From contig NZ_MTSB01000006.1 of the NCBI RefSeq assembly GCF_002093745.1, positions 1-64,000 of the forward strand: 64,000 nt of DNA, read 5' to 3'. Position 1 is the first letter of the stretch, and every line of letters starts with the position of its first letter. A program made the position numbers and the translations under genes. Of the stretch, positions 1 to 7,185 are shown one piece after another. This stretch comes from Pseudomonas graminis (GTDB taxonomy: Bacteria; Pseudomonadota; Gammaproteobacteria; Pseudomonadales; Pseudomonadaceae). Below the pieces are notes generated by a model. The model searched no databases. It had not been told where the DNA came from and saw only the letters and a program-made list of their open reading frames with translations.

Positions 1-77
1 TGGGGCGAATTATAGACAGATCACAGAGGGCGTCAACCGTTAATTTCAAAAACCCGAAAATTAGCCAGTCACGGCCC
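1..77. other. Intergenic edge, no gene seen
   Basis: No open frame is supported here. Read on the minus strand, the stretch next to the hairpin at 78-125 is T-rich, which fits the run-out of transcription from the CoA-transferase gene. The rest may belong to a neighbour outside the window. Confidence 0.4.
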
Positions 78-125
78 GTAGCTATATAGAGAAGCGTCTT
101 AAAGTGCCTTCTTCTATATAGCTAC
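78..125 (-). terminator. AT-rich hairpin at the end of the gcdH operon
   Basis: A perfect 13-bp inverted repeat (arms GTAGCTATATAGA at 78-90 and its complement at 113-125) is extended by GAAG/CTTC with one bulged T, around a 13-nt loop. It overlaps the stop codon of the CoA-transferase gene. Downstream on the minus strand are TTTT and TTTTT runs, so it is probably the operon terminator. The stem is unusually A/T-rich for this genome. Confidence 0.6.
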
Positions 126-1342
126 AACACCCCGCTTGCTCGCAGCGACGCAACCTCTTCATTGCGCAACCCAAGAAGGTCATGCAATACCTGGTCGGTA
201 TGCTCCCCCAGCAAGGGAGGCGCCCTGCGATACTCAACGGGTGTTTCGGACAGGCGAATCGGGCTGGCGACCTGCGGAACGCTGCCACCCAGCAAATGGG
301 GAAGCTCAATCGCCAACCCGCGAGCCACGACCTGCGGATCAGCAAACACCTGGGCCAGATCATTGACCGGCCCGCAGGGTACGCCCGCCGCCTCCAGCGC
401 TGTCACCCACCACCCCGTCGGCCTGAACACCGTGACCTGTCGAATCAACGGAATCAGTTCGGCGCGATGGGCCACTCGCAGCTTATTCGTCAGAAAGCGC
501 GGATCATCTGCCCACTGCGACTGCCCCGCCACCTCGGCGAACTTTCTGAACTGGCTGTCATTGCCGACCGTAAGGATCAGATCACCATCCGCAGTCGGAA
601 AGCTCTGATAGGGGACGATATTGGGATGGGCATTGCCCAGACGCCCCGGCGCTACCCCCGTCGTCAGGTAGTTCATCGCCTGATTGGCCAGGCAGGCCAC
701 CTGCACATCCAGCAATGCCATATCAATGCATTGGCCGGCACCGCTCTGATCGCGGTGAGCCAAAGCAGCAAGAATGGCCGTCGTCGAATACAGGCCGGTC
801 AGAATATCGGTCAGCGCGACGCCGACTTTCACCGGGCCTGCACCTTCTTCACCCTCCGGCAAACCGGTAAGGCTCATCAGGCCGCCAAGTGCCTGAATCA
901 TGAAGTCGTACCCCGGACGCGTTGCATAAGGACCGCTTTGCCCGAACCCGGTAATGGAGCAATAGATCAGTCGCGGGTTGACGACCTTGAGCGACTCGTA
1001 ATCCAGCCCATAAGCCGCCAGCCCACCGACCTTAAAGTTTTCGATCACGATATCGGACTTCGCCGCCAGCGCCCGCACCAGCTTCTGCCCTTCGGGACGT
1101 GTGAAATCGATGGTGACTGATTGCTTGTTACGGTTGGCGGACAGGTAATACGCCGCCTCACTCGTGTTCTGCCCGGCCGTGTCTTTAAGAAACGGTGGCC
1201 CCCATGCGCGGGTGTCATCGCCACTGCCTGGACGCTCGACCTTGATGACATCAGCCCCAAGGTCGGCAAGGATCTGCCCGGCCCAAGGTCCGGCCAGAAC
1301 GCGCGACAAGTCGAGCACTCGGATATGTGAAAGCGCCCCCAT
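122..1342 (-). CDS. Class III (CaiB/BaiF) CoA-transferase
   Basis: This 406-residue protein belongs to the family III CoA-transferases, cytosolic enzymes that move CoA between carboxylic acids. The N-terminus carries the family pattern LDLSRVLAGPWAGQILADLG (residues 10-29). Asp179, in the segment VGVALTDILTGLY, lies where the family has its nucleophilic aspartate. The gene starts 12 bp after gcdH on the same strand, so the two are almost certainly cotranscribed. The likely role, from context, is making glutaryl-CoA from glutarate (succinyl-CoA as donor) for the dehydrogenase. The substrate is inferred; the family also includes formyl-, carnitine- and succinate-using enzymes. Confidence 0.85.
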   Translation of the reverse strand: MGALSHIRVLDLSRVLAGPWAGQILADLGADVIKVERPGSGDDTRAWGPPFLKDTAGQNTSEAAYYLSANRNKQSVTIDFTRPEGQKLVRALAAKSDIVIENFKVGGLAAYGLDYESLKVVNPRLIYCSITGFGQSGPYATRPGYDFMIQALGGLMSLTGLPEGEEGAGPVKVGVALTDILTGLYSTTAILAALAHRDQSGAGQCIDMALLDVQVACLANQAMNYLTTGVAPGRLGNAHPNIVPYQSFPTADGDLILTVGNDSQFRKFAEVAGQSQWADDPRFLTNKLRVAHRAELIPLIRQVTVFRPTGWWVTALEAAGVPCGPVNDLAQVFADPQVVARGLAIELPHLLGGSVPQVASPIRLSETPVEYRRAPPLLGEHTDQVLHDLLGLRNEEVASLRASGVL

Positions 1343-1354
1343 GATCAGCCCTCC

Positions 1355-2536
1355 TTAATAGAAAGCCTGAATACCGGTCTGCGCACGTCCCAGAATCAAC
1401 GCATGCACGTCATGCGTCCCCTCATAGGTGTTCACCACTTCAAGATTGACCAGGTGCCTTGCAATACCGAACTCGTCCGAGATGCCATTACCGCCCAGCA
1501 TGTCGCGAGCCATGCGCGCGATATCCAGCGATTTGCCGCAGGAGTTGCGCTTCATGATCGAGGTAATCTCTACCGCAGCTGTGCCTTCGTCTTTCATGCG
1601 ACCCAGGCGCAGGCAACCTTGCAGCGCCAGCGTGATCTCGGTCTGCATGTCCGCGAGCTTTTTTTGTATAAGCTGATTGGCCGCCAGCGGACGCCCGAAT
1701 TGCTGCCGATCGAGCGTGTATTGCCGCGCGGTGTGCCAGCAGAACTCCGCCGCCCCCAAAGCACCCCAGGAGATACCGTAGCGTGCCGAGTTGAGGCAGG
1801 TAAAAGGGCCTTTGAGACCGCGCACGTCCGGGAAGATGTTCTCCTCGGGCACGAACACGTTATCCATGACGATCTCGCCAGTGATCGACGCACGCAAACC
1901 GACTTTGCCATGAATGGCCGGAGCGCTCAGCCCGGCCCAGCCCTTTTCAAGAATGAAACCGCGAATGTCGCCCGCATCATCTTTGGCCCACACCACAAAC
2001 ACGTCTGCAATCGGGCTGTTGGTGATCCACATCTTGCTGCCACTCAAACGATAGCCACCCTCGACACTCCGCGCACGGGTGATCATCGCGCCGGGGTCAG
2101 AGCCGTGATCGGGCTCGGTCAGGCCAAAGCAGCCAATCCATTCGCCCGATGCCAGCTTGGGCAGGTATTTCTCTTTCTGGGCCTGCGTACCGAACTCATT
2201 GATCGGCACCATGACCAGCGAGGACTGCACACTCATCATTGACCGGTAGCCCGAATCGATGCGCTCCACTTCACGAGCGATCAGCCCGTAACAGACGTAA
2301 TTCAAACCACTGCCGCCGAATTCCTCGGGGATCGTCGCACCCAGCAGCCCCACCTCACCCATTTCACGGAAGATGGCCGGGTCGGTTTTCTCGTGTCGAA
2401 ACGCCTCCAGCACGCGCGGGGCTAGCTTGCTCTGGGCGAACTGTTCTGCCGTGTCGCGAACCATGCGCTCTTCTTCGGTGAGCTGTTGGTCCAACAGCAG
2501 TGGATCGATCCAGTTGAAGCTTGCCTTGCCGCTCAT
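1355..2536 (-). CDS. gcdH: Glutaryl-CoA dehydrogenase
   Basis: This 393-residue FAD enzyme of the acyl-CoA dehydrogenase family is expected to convert glutaryl-CoA to crotonyl-CoA and CO2 in lysine, tryptophan and glutarate breakdown, passing electrons to ETF. The flavin-contacting segment [14 protein letters not shown] is at 135-148, and the catalytic-base segment TYEGTHD near the C-terminus puts the active glutamate at 372, as in glutaryl-CoA dehydrogenases. Length is normal for the family. It is first in an operon with the CoA-transferase and is divergent from a LysR regulator, the usual Pseudomonas arrangement. Confidence 0.95.
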   Translation of the reverse strand: MSGKASFNWIDPLLLDQQLTEEERMVRDTAEQFAQSKLAPRVLEAFRHEKTDPAIFREMGEVGLLGATIPEEFGGSGLNYVCYGLIAREVERIDSGYRSMMSVQSSLVMVPINEFGTQAQKEKYLPKLASGEWIGCFGLTEPDHGSDPGAMITRARSVEGGYRLSGSKMWITNSPIADVFVVWAKDDAGDIRGFILEKGWAGLSAPAIHGKVGLRASITGEIVMDNVFVPEENIFPDVRGLKGPFTCLNSARYGISWGALGAAEFCWHTARQYTLDRQQFGRPLAANQLIQKKLADMQTEITLALQGCLRLGRMKDEGTAAVEITSIMKRNSCGKSLDIARMARDMLGGNGISDEFGIARHLVNLEVVNTYEGTHDVHALILGRAQTGIQAFY

Positions 2537-2635
2537 GCCCGTTCCTCATATTCAGCTGAAAAATCCTGTAACGATCCTAGCCCCGGTTCAACCCCGCGAC
2601 AAACGAGGTTTTATCAATCCCTTGTGCTAATTTCT

Positions 2636-2647
2636 CACTCCGGAGTG
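2636..2647. promoter_or_regulatory. 12-bp palindrome between gcdH and the LysR gene
   Basis: CACTCCGGAGTG is a perfect palindrome in the 155-bp divergent intergenic region, 45 bp before the regulator's start. It is a candidate operator. It is not a classical T-N11-A LysR box, so its role is uncertain. Confidence 0.3.
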
Positions 2648-2691
2648 CCGATTACCGCGCCACACTGAAAAAACCAGTGAGAAGAAAGTAC

Positions 2692-3612
2692 ATGAGACGC
2701 AAGATACCCAGCACGACCGCACTGGTGAGTTTCGAGGCAGCTGCACGGCATGAAAGCTTTACCAAAGCGGCTCACGAGCTTTCCCTGACCCAAGGCGCCG
2801 TGTGCCGGCAAATCGGCGGGCTGGAAGCGTTTCTGGGCATCGAACTGTTCCGACGCTCTCGACGCGGCGTAAAGCTGACCGAGGCCGGGCTGTCTTACAG
2901 TAGACGCGTTGCCCAGCAACTGGACGCCGTTGAGCGCGATACGCTCTCGGTCATGGGCCAGCAAGGTGCCAACGCGATCGAGCTGGCGGTGGTTCCCACG
3001 TTCGGCACCCAATGGCTGTTGCCGCGCCTGAAAGACTTCCAGCACAAGCATCCGGATGTCACCGTTCACCTGACCAACCGCACTCGCCCGTTCCTGTTCG
3101 CCGACACCGATTTCGATGCCGCCATCTATTTTGGCGACGCCGACTGGTCCGGCACAGAATCACACCGGCTGATGGGCGAGAACTCCATGCCCGTGTGCAG
3201 CCCGTCATTCCTGGAGGGTCGGGATAGCCTGACCGCAGGCGATCTGGCCGAGCTGCCGCTGCTTCAACAAACCACTCGACCCTACGCATGGCGCCAATGG
3301 TTCAACGCGCAAAGCCAGGACGTCGCACGCGACATGACAGGGCCTCGTTACGAGCTGTTTTCGATGTTGGCACAGGCGGCGATGCACGACATGGGCGTGG
3401 CACTGATCCCGCCCTTTCTCATCCAGCGCGAATTGCGCGAACAGCGCCTGGTGATCGCAAACCCTCAATCACTGCCCAGCAACAAGGCTTATCACCTCAT
3501 GATTCCCGAGCGTAAAGTCGAGTCAGCCTCCCTCACTGCGTTTAGAGACTGGCTGGTCGATCAGGCTCGGGAGTATCAGTTGCCTCAGGAAAAGAGTCAG
3601 GCACCCCGGTAA
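2692..3612 (+). CDS. LysR-family regulator, probably of gcdH (GcdR-like)
   Basis: This 306-residue regulator has a LysR-type winged helix-turn-helix at about residues 5-65 (pattern FTKAAHELSLTQGAVCRQI) followed by a periplasmic-binding-like effector domain. It resembles the GcvA-like subgroup. I place the start at the ATG at 2692, behind a purine-rich AGAAGAAAG; an in-frame GTG lies at 2677. It is divergent from gcdH, the classic position of a local LysR activator, so it likely controls the glutaryl-CoA operon in response to glutarate or a lysine catabolite. The effector is inferred. Confidence 0.85.
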   Translation: MRRKIPSTTALVSFEAAARHESFTKAAHELSLTQGAVCRQIGGLEAFLGIELFRRSRRGVKLTEAGLSYSRRVAQQLDAVERDTLSVMGQQGANAIELAVVPTFGTQWLLPRLKDFQHKHPDVTVHLTNRTRPFLFADTDFDAAIYFGDADWSGTESHRLMGENSMPVCSPSFLEGRDSLTAGDLAELPLLQQTTRPYAWRQWFNAQSQDVARDMTGPRYELFSMLAQAAMHDMGVALIPPFLIQRELREQRLVIANPQSLPSNKAYHLMIPERKVESASLTAFRDWLVDQAREYQLPQEKSQAPR

Positions 3613-3763
3613 CACGGACGCGCAGGCTTTTTACATTTCGAGTAACAGTGTTTTGTGTTGAAAGCCCCCAATTAGAGCCCTCCAATGCGACCTTGGTAGC
3701 AGGACGAACCTGGCTCAACGCACTAGACTTGTCGCTTTGCTGCCACCCCAGAGACAGAACCCC

Positions 3764-5257
3764 ATGTACCCTGACCGTATCCGCCTGCCTTCCCTGATGA
3801 GCAAGGTTATGAGCGCAGCCGATGCTGCCGCGTTGATTGAAGACGGCATGACCGTCGGTATGAGCGGCTTCACTCGCGCAGGCGAAGCCAAGGCTGTGCC
3901 CCATGCGCTGGCCGAGCGCGCCAAAGTGACACCGCTGAAAATCAGCCTGATGACCGGCGCCAGCCTGGGCAATGACCTGGACAAGCAATTGACCGAGTCC
4001 GGCGTGCTCTCCCGCCGCATGCCTTTTCAGGTCGACAGCACACTGCGCAAGGCCATCAACAACGGCACCGTGATGTTCATTGACCAGCACTTGTCCGACA
4101 CGGTTGAGCTGTTGCGCAATCGACAGATCAAAGCGGTGGACCTTGCTGTCATCGAATGCGTCGCGATCACCGAAGACGGACATCTGGTGCTCAGCACCTC
4201 AGTCGGCAACTCGGCCAGTTTTGCCATCCTCGCCAAACAGGTCATTGTGGAAATCAACCTGGCTCAGCCGCTGGAGCTCGAAGGGTTGCACGATATCTAC
4301 ATTCCCAGCTATCGACCTACCCGTCTGCCCATTCCGGTGCTGGAGGCTGACTCGCGTATCGGCAGCCATGCCGTCAAGATCGACCCGGCAAAAATCGTCG
4401 GCATTGTCATCAGCAACCAGCCCGATTCGCCCTCCACTGTCACGCCACCGGACGTCGACACTCAGGCGATCGCCAATCACCTGGTCGAGTTCTTCAAGAA
4501 GGAAGTGCGCGAAGAACGACTGACTGACAAGCTGATGCCCCTGCAGGCAGGTATCGGAAACATCGCCAACGCCGTGATGCACGGGCTGCTGGAATCGCCG
4601 TTCAACGACCTGACCATGTATTCGGAGGTTCTGCAGGACTCGACCTTCGACCTGTTCGACGCCGGCAAACTGACCTTCGCTTCAGGCAGCTCCATGACCT
4701 TGTCCGCCGCCAAGCACGCTGAAGTTTTTGCCGACTTCAACCGTTACAAGTCGAGGCTGGTGTTGCGCCCACAGGAAATTTCCAATCACCCGGAAGTTAT
4801 ACGTCGCCTGGGGATCATCGGAATCAACACCGCGCTGGAGTTCGACCTGTACGGCAACGTCAACTCCACTCACGTTTGCGGGACGCGCATGATGAACGGG
4901 ATCGGCGGCTCCGGCGATTTCTCTCGCAACGCGCACCTGGCGATATTCGTCACCAAGTCGATTGCCAAGGGCGGTGCGATTTCCAGCGTGGTGCCAATGG
5001 TCAGTCACGTTGACCATACCGAACACGACGTCGACATCCTCGTCACCGAGCAGGGCCTGGCAGACCTGCGAGGCCTTGCGCCACGCGAACGCGCCAGAGT
5101 GATCATCGACAACTGTGTGCATCCGGACTATCGAGACGCGCTTGAGACTTACTTCAGCGCCGCTTGCGCGCTGGGCGGACACACGCCACACATCCTGCGC
5201 GAAGCACTGAGTTGGCACATCAACCTGGAAGAGACCGGACGCATGCTGCCGGCCTGA
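3764..5257 (+). CDS. Acetyl-CoA hydrolase / succinyl-CoA:acetate CoA-transferase
   Basis: A 497-residue class I CoA-transferase of the acetyl-CoA hydrolase family (Cat1/AarC/Ach1 type). The N-terminal half has the expected GMSGFTRAGEAKAVP segment. The C-terminal half contains GIGGSGDFSRNAHLAIF and the conserved VTEQGLADLRGLAPRERA. These cytosolic enzymes transfer CoA between succinate, acetate or propionate, or hydrolyse acyl-CoA, so sequence alone does not fix the reaction. I use the ATG at 3764 because the nine residues before it (from 3737) do not look like the family's N-terminus. It is alone after the LysR gene, with 151 bp between. Confidence 0.88.
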   Translation: MYPDRIRLPSLMSKVMSAADAAALIEDGMTVGMSGFTRAGEAKAVPHALAERAKVTPLKISLMTGASLGNDLDKQLTESGVLSRRMPFQVDSTLRKAINNGTVMFIDQHLSDTVELLRNRQIKAVDLAVIECVAITEDGHLVLSTSVGNSASFAILAKQVIVEINLAQPLELEGLHDIYIPSYRPTRLPIPVLEADSRIGSHAVKIDPAKIVGIVISNQPDSPSTVTPPDVDTQAIANHLVEFFKKEVREERLTDKLMPLQAGIGNIANAVMHGLLESPFNDLTMYSEVLQDSTFDLFDAGKLTFASGSSMTLSAAKHAEVFADFNRYKSRLVLRPQEISNHPEVIRRLGIIGINTALEFDLYGNVNSTHVCGTRMMNGIGGSGDFSRNAHLAIFVTKSIAKGGAISSVVPMVSHVDHTEHDVDILVTEQGLADLRGLAPRERARVIIDNCVHPDYRDALETYFSAACALGGHTPHILREALSWHINLEETGRMLPA

Positions 5258-5577
5258 GCAGGACAGTTTCAAGCGAGCAAACGGTTTTCTGTATCACGTG
5301 CCGATTGACCTGCTGCTCTTTTCAAAAAACTGTACTTCTGTACCGGTCATAAAACTGCCAAAGAAGGCGATATTCACCACAATCGAGCACAAAACGCACC
5401 ACAAGAGTGCTGACCGGTACAGTTGCCCCATTTATGAACAAAACAGTGCCCAATCACAGTTAACTGAACCAGCACAATACAAGTGAACTGTGCCTATGGA
5501 ATCTGGACGTGTGCGAGGAAAATGGGCACCAGTCAAGCAACTCACTTATCCCGCCACAAGCGGAAGGAAGTCACACC
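5258..5577. other. 320-bp regulatory region before the DUF1127 gene
   Basis: No gene is supported. The region is more A/T-rich than its surroundings and contains the paired TGTACCGGTCA motifs described separately, plus several ACTGT/ACAGT half-sites (around 5328, 5417, 5443 and 5457). It probably holds the promoter of the small gene at 5578. Confidence 0.4.
5339..5421. promoter_or_regulatory. Widely spaced inverted repeat TGTACCGGTCA
   Basis: TGTACCGGTCA at 5339-5349 is repeated exactly in inverted orientation at 5411-5421, 61 bp apart. Each copy is flanked by a further matching half (AACTGTAC near 5328-5335 and GTACAGTT at 5417-5424). Paired sites about 70 bp apart suggest a regulator binding two operators, possibly with looping. 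The regulator is unknown. Confidence 0.4.
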
Positions 5578-5793
5578 ATGGAACGTACACTCAGTTCCGA
5601 TCTGTTCAGCGAAAGCACCGTCAACACTGCAAAAGCTTCTTTGCCTCTGCGCGTATTCGCCAACCTGATGCTCTGGCAGCGTCGCCTGTCCAGCCGTCAT
5701 CAACTGGCTCGTCTGGATGCACGCCTGCTGGCTGACGCCGGTATCAGCGAATCCCAGCGTTACGAAGAGCTGAGCAAGCCGTTCTGGCGCTAA
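5578..5793 (+). CDS. DUF1127 small protein
   Basis: A 71-residue protein whose C-terminal two thirds match the DUF1127 pattern: LMLWQRRLSSRHQLARLDAR followed by LLADAGISESQRYEELSKPFW. In other proteobacteria such arginine-rich small proteins affect phosphate/carbon storage or bind RNA; the role here is unknown. The start at ATG 5578 follows a strong Shine-Dalgarno (GGAAGGAAG at 5562-5570). It is monocistronic, with a long upstream regulatory region and a terminator downstream. Confidence 0.85.
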   Translation: MERTLSSDLFSESTVNTAKASLPLRVFANLMLWQRRLSSRHQLARLDARLLADAGISESQRYEELSKPFWR

Positions 5794-6109
5794 GTTAGCG
5801 CTTGCTGGTCCCAGGCCTTCAAGGTCTCCCACCAGCACTCCGAATTGCTTCACACAAGGCCCGACTCAGGCAACTGAGGCGGGTCTTGTCGTTTTCGGGC
5901 CGCCATTTATTAGCGGACCTTAAGGCGCAGCAGTACAGTTTTTAAGATTTCAAAAAAAGCAGATACAGTCACCCATGCTGCGCACCACGCGATGTCCAGC
6001 TATCGACTGCCATGACAAGCGTGGCGTCGGTGGGATAGTCTAGCGGTCTATCTCAGCCCTTTGGCTTCGCAAGCAGCCTGTGCCCTTTTGTCCACAATGG
6101 AATTCGATC
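5794..6109. other. 316-bp spacer with terminator and promoter region
   Basis: Holds the terminator of the DUF1127 gene (5860-5900), an A/T-rich stretch around 5935-5965, and presumably the promoter of the DUF2388 cluster. No coding frame is supported. Confidence 0.4.
5860..5900 (+). terminator. Terminator of the DUF1127 gene
   Basis: CCCGACTCAG (5860-5869), a GCAA loop, and CTGAGGCGGG (5874-5883) form a 10-bp stem with one mismatch. It is followed by TCTTGTCGTTTT, a moderate U-tract. Confidence 0.65.
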
Positions 6110-6427
6110 ATGTCTCTGCTACGTAACCTTGGCGCTGCCTTCCTGTTGACCGCCGCAGCCGGCGCAAACGCTTCCAGCTTTATTGTGACCACTGATGCTT
6201 TGGTTGACGCATTCAACGCATCGACCCGTGCCACCTCCAATTTGTCCTCCTCCCTGAAGGACGACAAGATCGTTCAGGCGGCACGTGAAGATGCCGCCAG
6301 CTTCGTGGCGAGCTCCGGCGAAATCCGTGGCGCCCGACTGGAAAGCGCACTGCAGCACATCCGCCAGCAACTGCCTGAACTGCAAGCCACCGATGGCCAA
6401 CTGGCTCAGGCCATTCTGACCATCTGA
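6110..6427 (+). CDS. DUF2388 exported protein, copy 1
   Basis: A 105-residue protein with a signal peptide (hydrophobic core LGAAFLLTAAAGANA, cleavage near residue 22) and a small mature domain. It shares with the next two genes the pattern D[DN]K(hydrophobic)...A..DAA.FVAS.G...GA.L..A...LR, ending in D..LA.AIL. I recognise this as DUF2388, a family largely confined to Pseudomonas and without known function. It is first of three tandem paralogs upstream of the large DUF4105-type gene. The start is the ATG at 6110, directly before the signal sequence. Confidence 0.85.
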   Translation: MSLLRNLGAAFLLTAAAGANASSFIVTTDALVDAFNASTRATSNLSSSLKDDKIVQAAREDAASFVASSGEIRGARLESALQHIRQQLPELQATDGQLAQAILTI

Positions 6428-6450
6428 CACACTGTCACCGTCATCGGTGA

Positions 6451-6475
6451 TCCGGCCGGGGTAGCTCTGGCCGGA
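6451..6475. other. Intercistronic hairpin
   Basis: TCCGGCC (6451-6457) and GGCCGGA (6469-6475) form a perfect 7-bp stem around an 11-nt loop, between the first and second DUF2388 genes. There is no U-tract, so it may act in mRNA stability or partial termination. Confidence 0.4.
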
Positions 6476-6520
6476 GCATTACGCTAGCCTTGACGCCTGT
6501 TTTGCCGCTTCGTGAAAGTC

Positions 6521-6826
6521 ATGCGTTTACTGCACCTTCTGTTTATCGCACCTTTAGCCAGCCTGGCGTTTGCCGGCCAGGCCCAAGCGTTCGATACGAC
6601 CACACAAGGCCTGGTAAAAACCGGCTATGTCACCAGTCAGGTCACGACGGCCCCGTTCGACAACAAGCTGATCGTGGCTGCTCGGGATGATGCCGCTGCG
6701 TTCGTTGCCAGCGACGGGCACATGCTAGGCGCCAGACTCGAGTCGGCATTGCGCGCGCTACGCCAGTCGGATGCAAAACTTCACGCCAGCGACCTTGAAC
6801 TGGCGCAGGCAATCCTCGTCCAATAG
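6521..6826 (+). CDS. DUF2388 exported protein, copy 2
   Basis: A 101-residue paralog of the previous gene with a signal peptide (LHLLFIAPLASLAFAGQAQA, cleavage after AQA). The mature part keeps NKLIVAARDDAAAFVASDG, GARLESALRALR and LELAQAILVQ. The start is set at the ATG at 6521; a GTG three codons upstream (6512) is possible. Function unknown; it lies 93 bp after copy 1. Confidence 0.82.
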   Translation: MRLLHLLFIAPLASLAFAGQAQAFDTTTQGLVKTGYVTSQVTTAPFDNKLIVAARDDAAAFVASDGHMLGARLESALRALRQSDAKLHASDLELAQAILVQ

Positions 6827-6864
6827 CCACTTTCCCCTCTTTGCGTAACTGGAGACGTCACTAC

Positions 6865-7185
6865 ATGCGTACCCCGCTGATTGCTGCTTCCCTTGGCCTG
6901 CTACTGCTGGCCGACCTTGCTCAGGCCCAGACCGTTGTAGCCACAAGCAACATCATTGTTCGTGCGTTCGGCCGTACCATCGACTTCACCTCTGACACCA
7001 CCACCTCGATCCGTGACTCCAAGGTCGTGATTCAGGCCAAGGACGATGCCGCAAGCTACGTCGCCAGCGGTGGCGATATCCACGGCGCGCAGCTCGACGC
7101 TGCATTCGATACGCTCCGCACCCGTGTGCCGGAAGCACGGGATGCCAGCGACCAGACCCTGGCCGAAGCAATCCTCGCATTGTGA
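6865..7185 (+). CDS. DUF2388 exported protein, copy 3
   Basis: A 106-residue third paralog. The signal peptide is LIAASLGLLLLADLAQAQ, and the mature part has DSKVVIQAKDDAASYVASGG and DQTLAEAILAL. The ATG at 6865 is preceded by CTGGAGACG as ribosome binding site. Its stop codon overlaps the GTG start of the next gene (GTGA at 7182-7185), so the two are translationally coupled. This argues that the small proteins and the large exported protein work together. Confidence 0.85.
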   Translation: MRTPLIAASLGLLLLADLAQAQTVVATSNIIVRAFGRTIDFTSDTTTSIRDSKVVIQAKDDAASYVASGGDIHGAQLDAAFDTLRTRVPEARDASDQTLAEAILAL

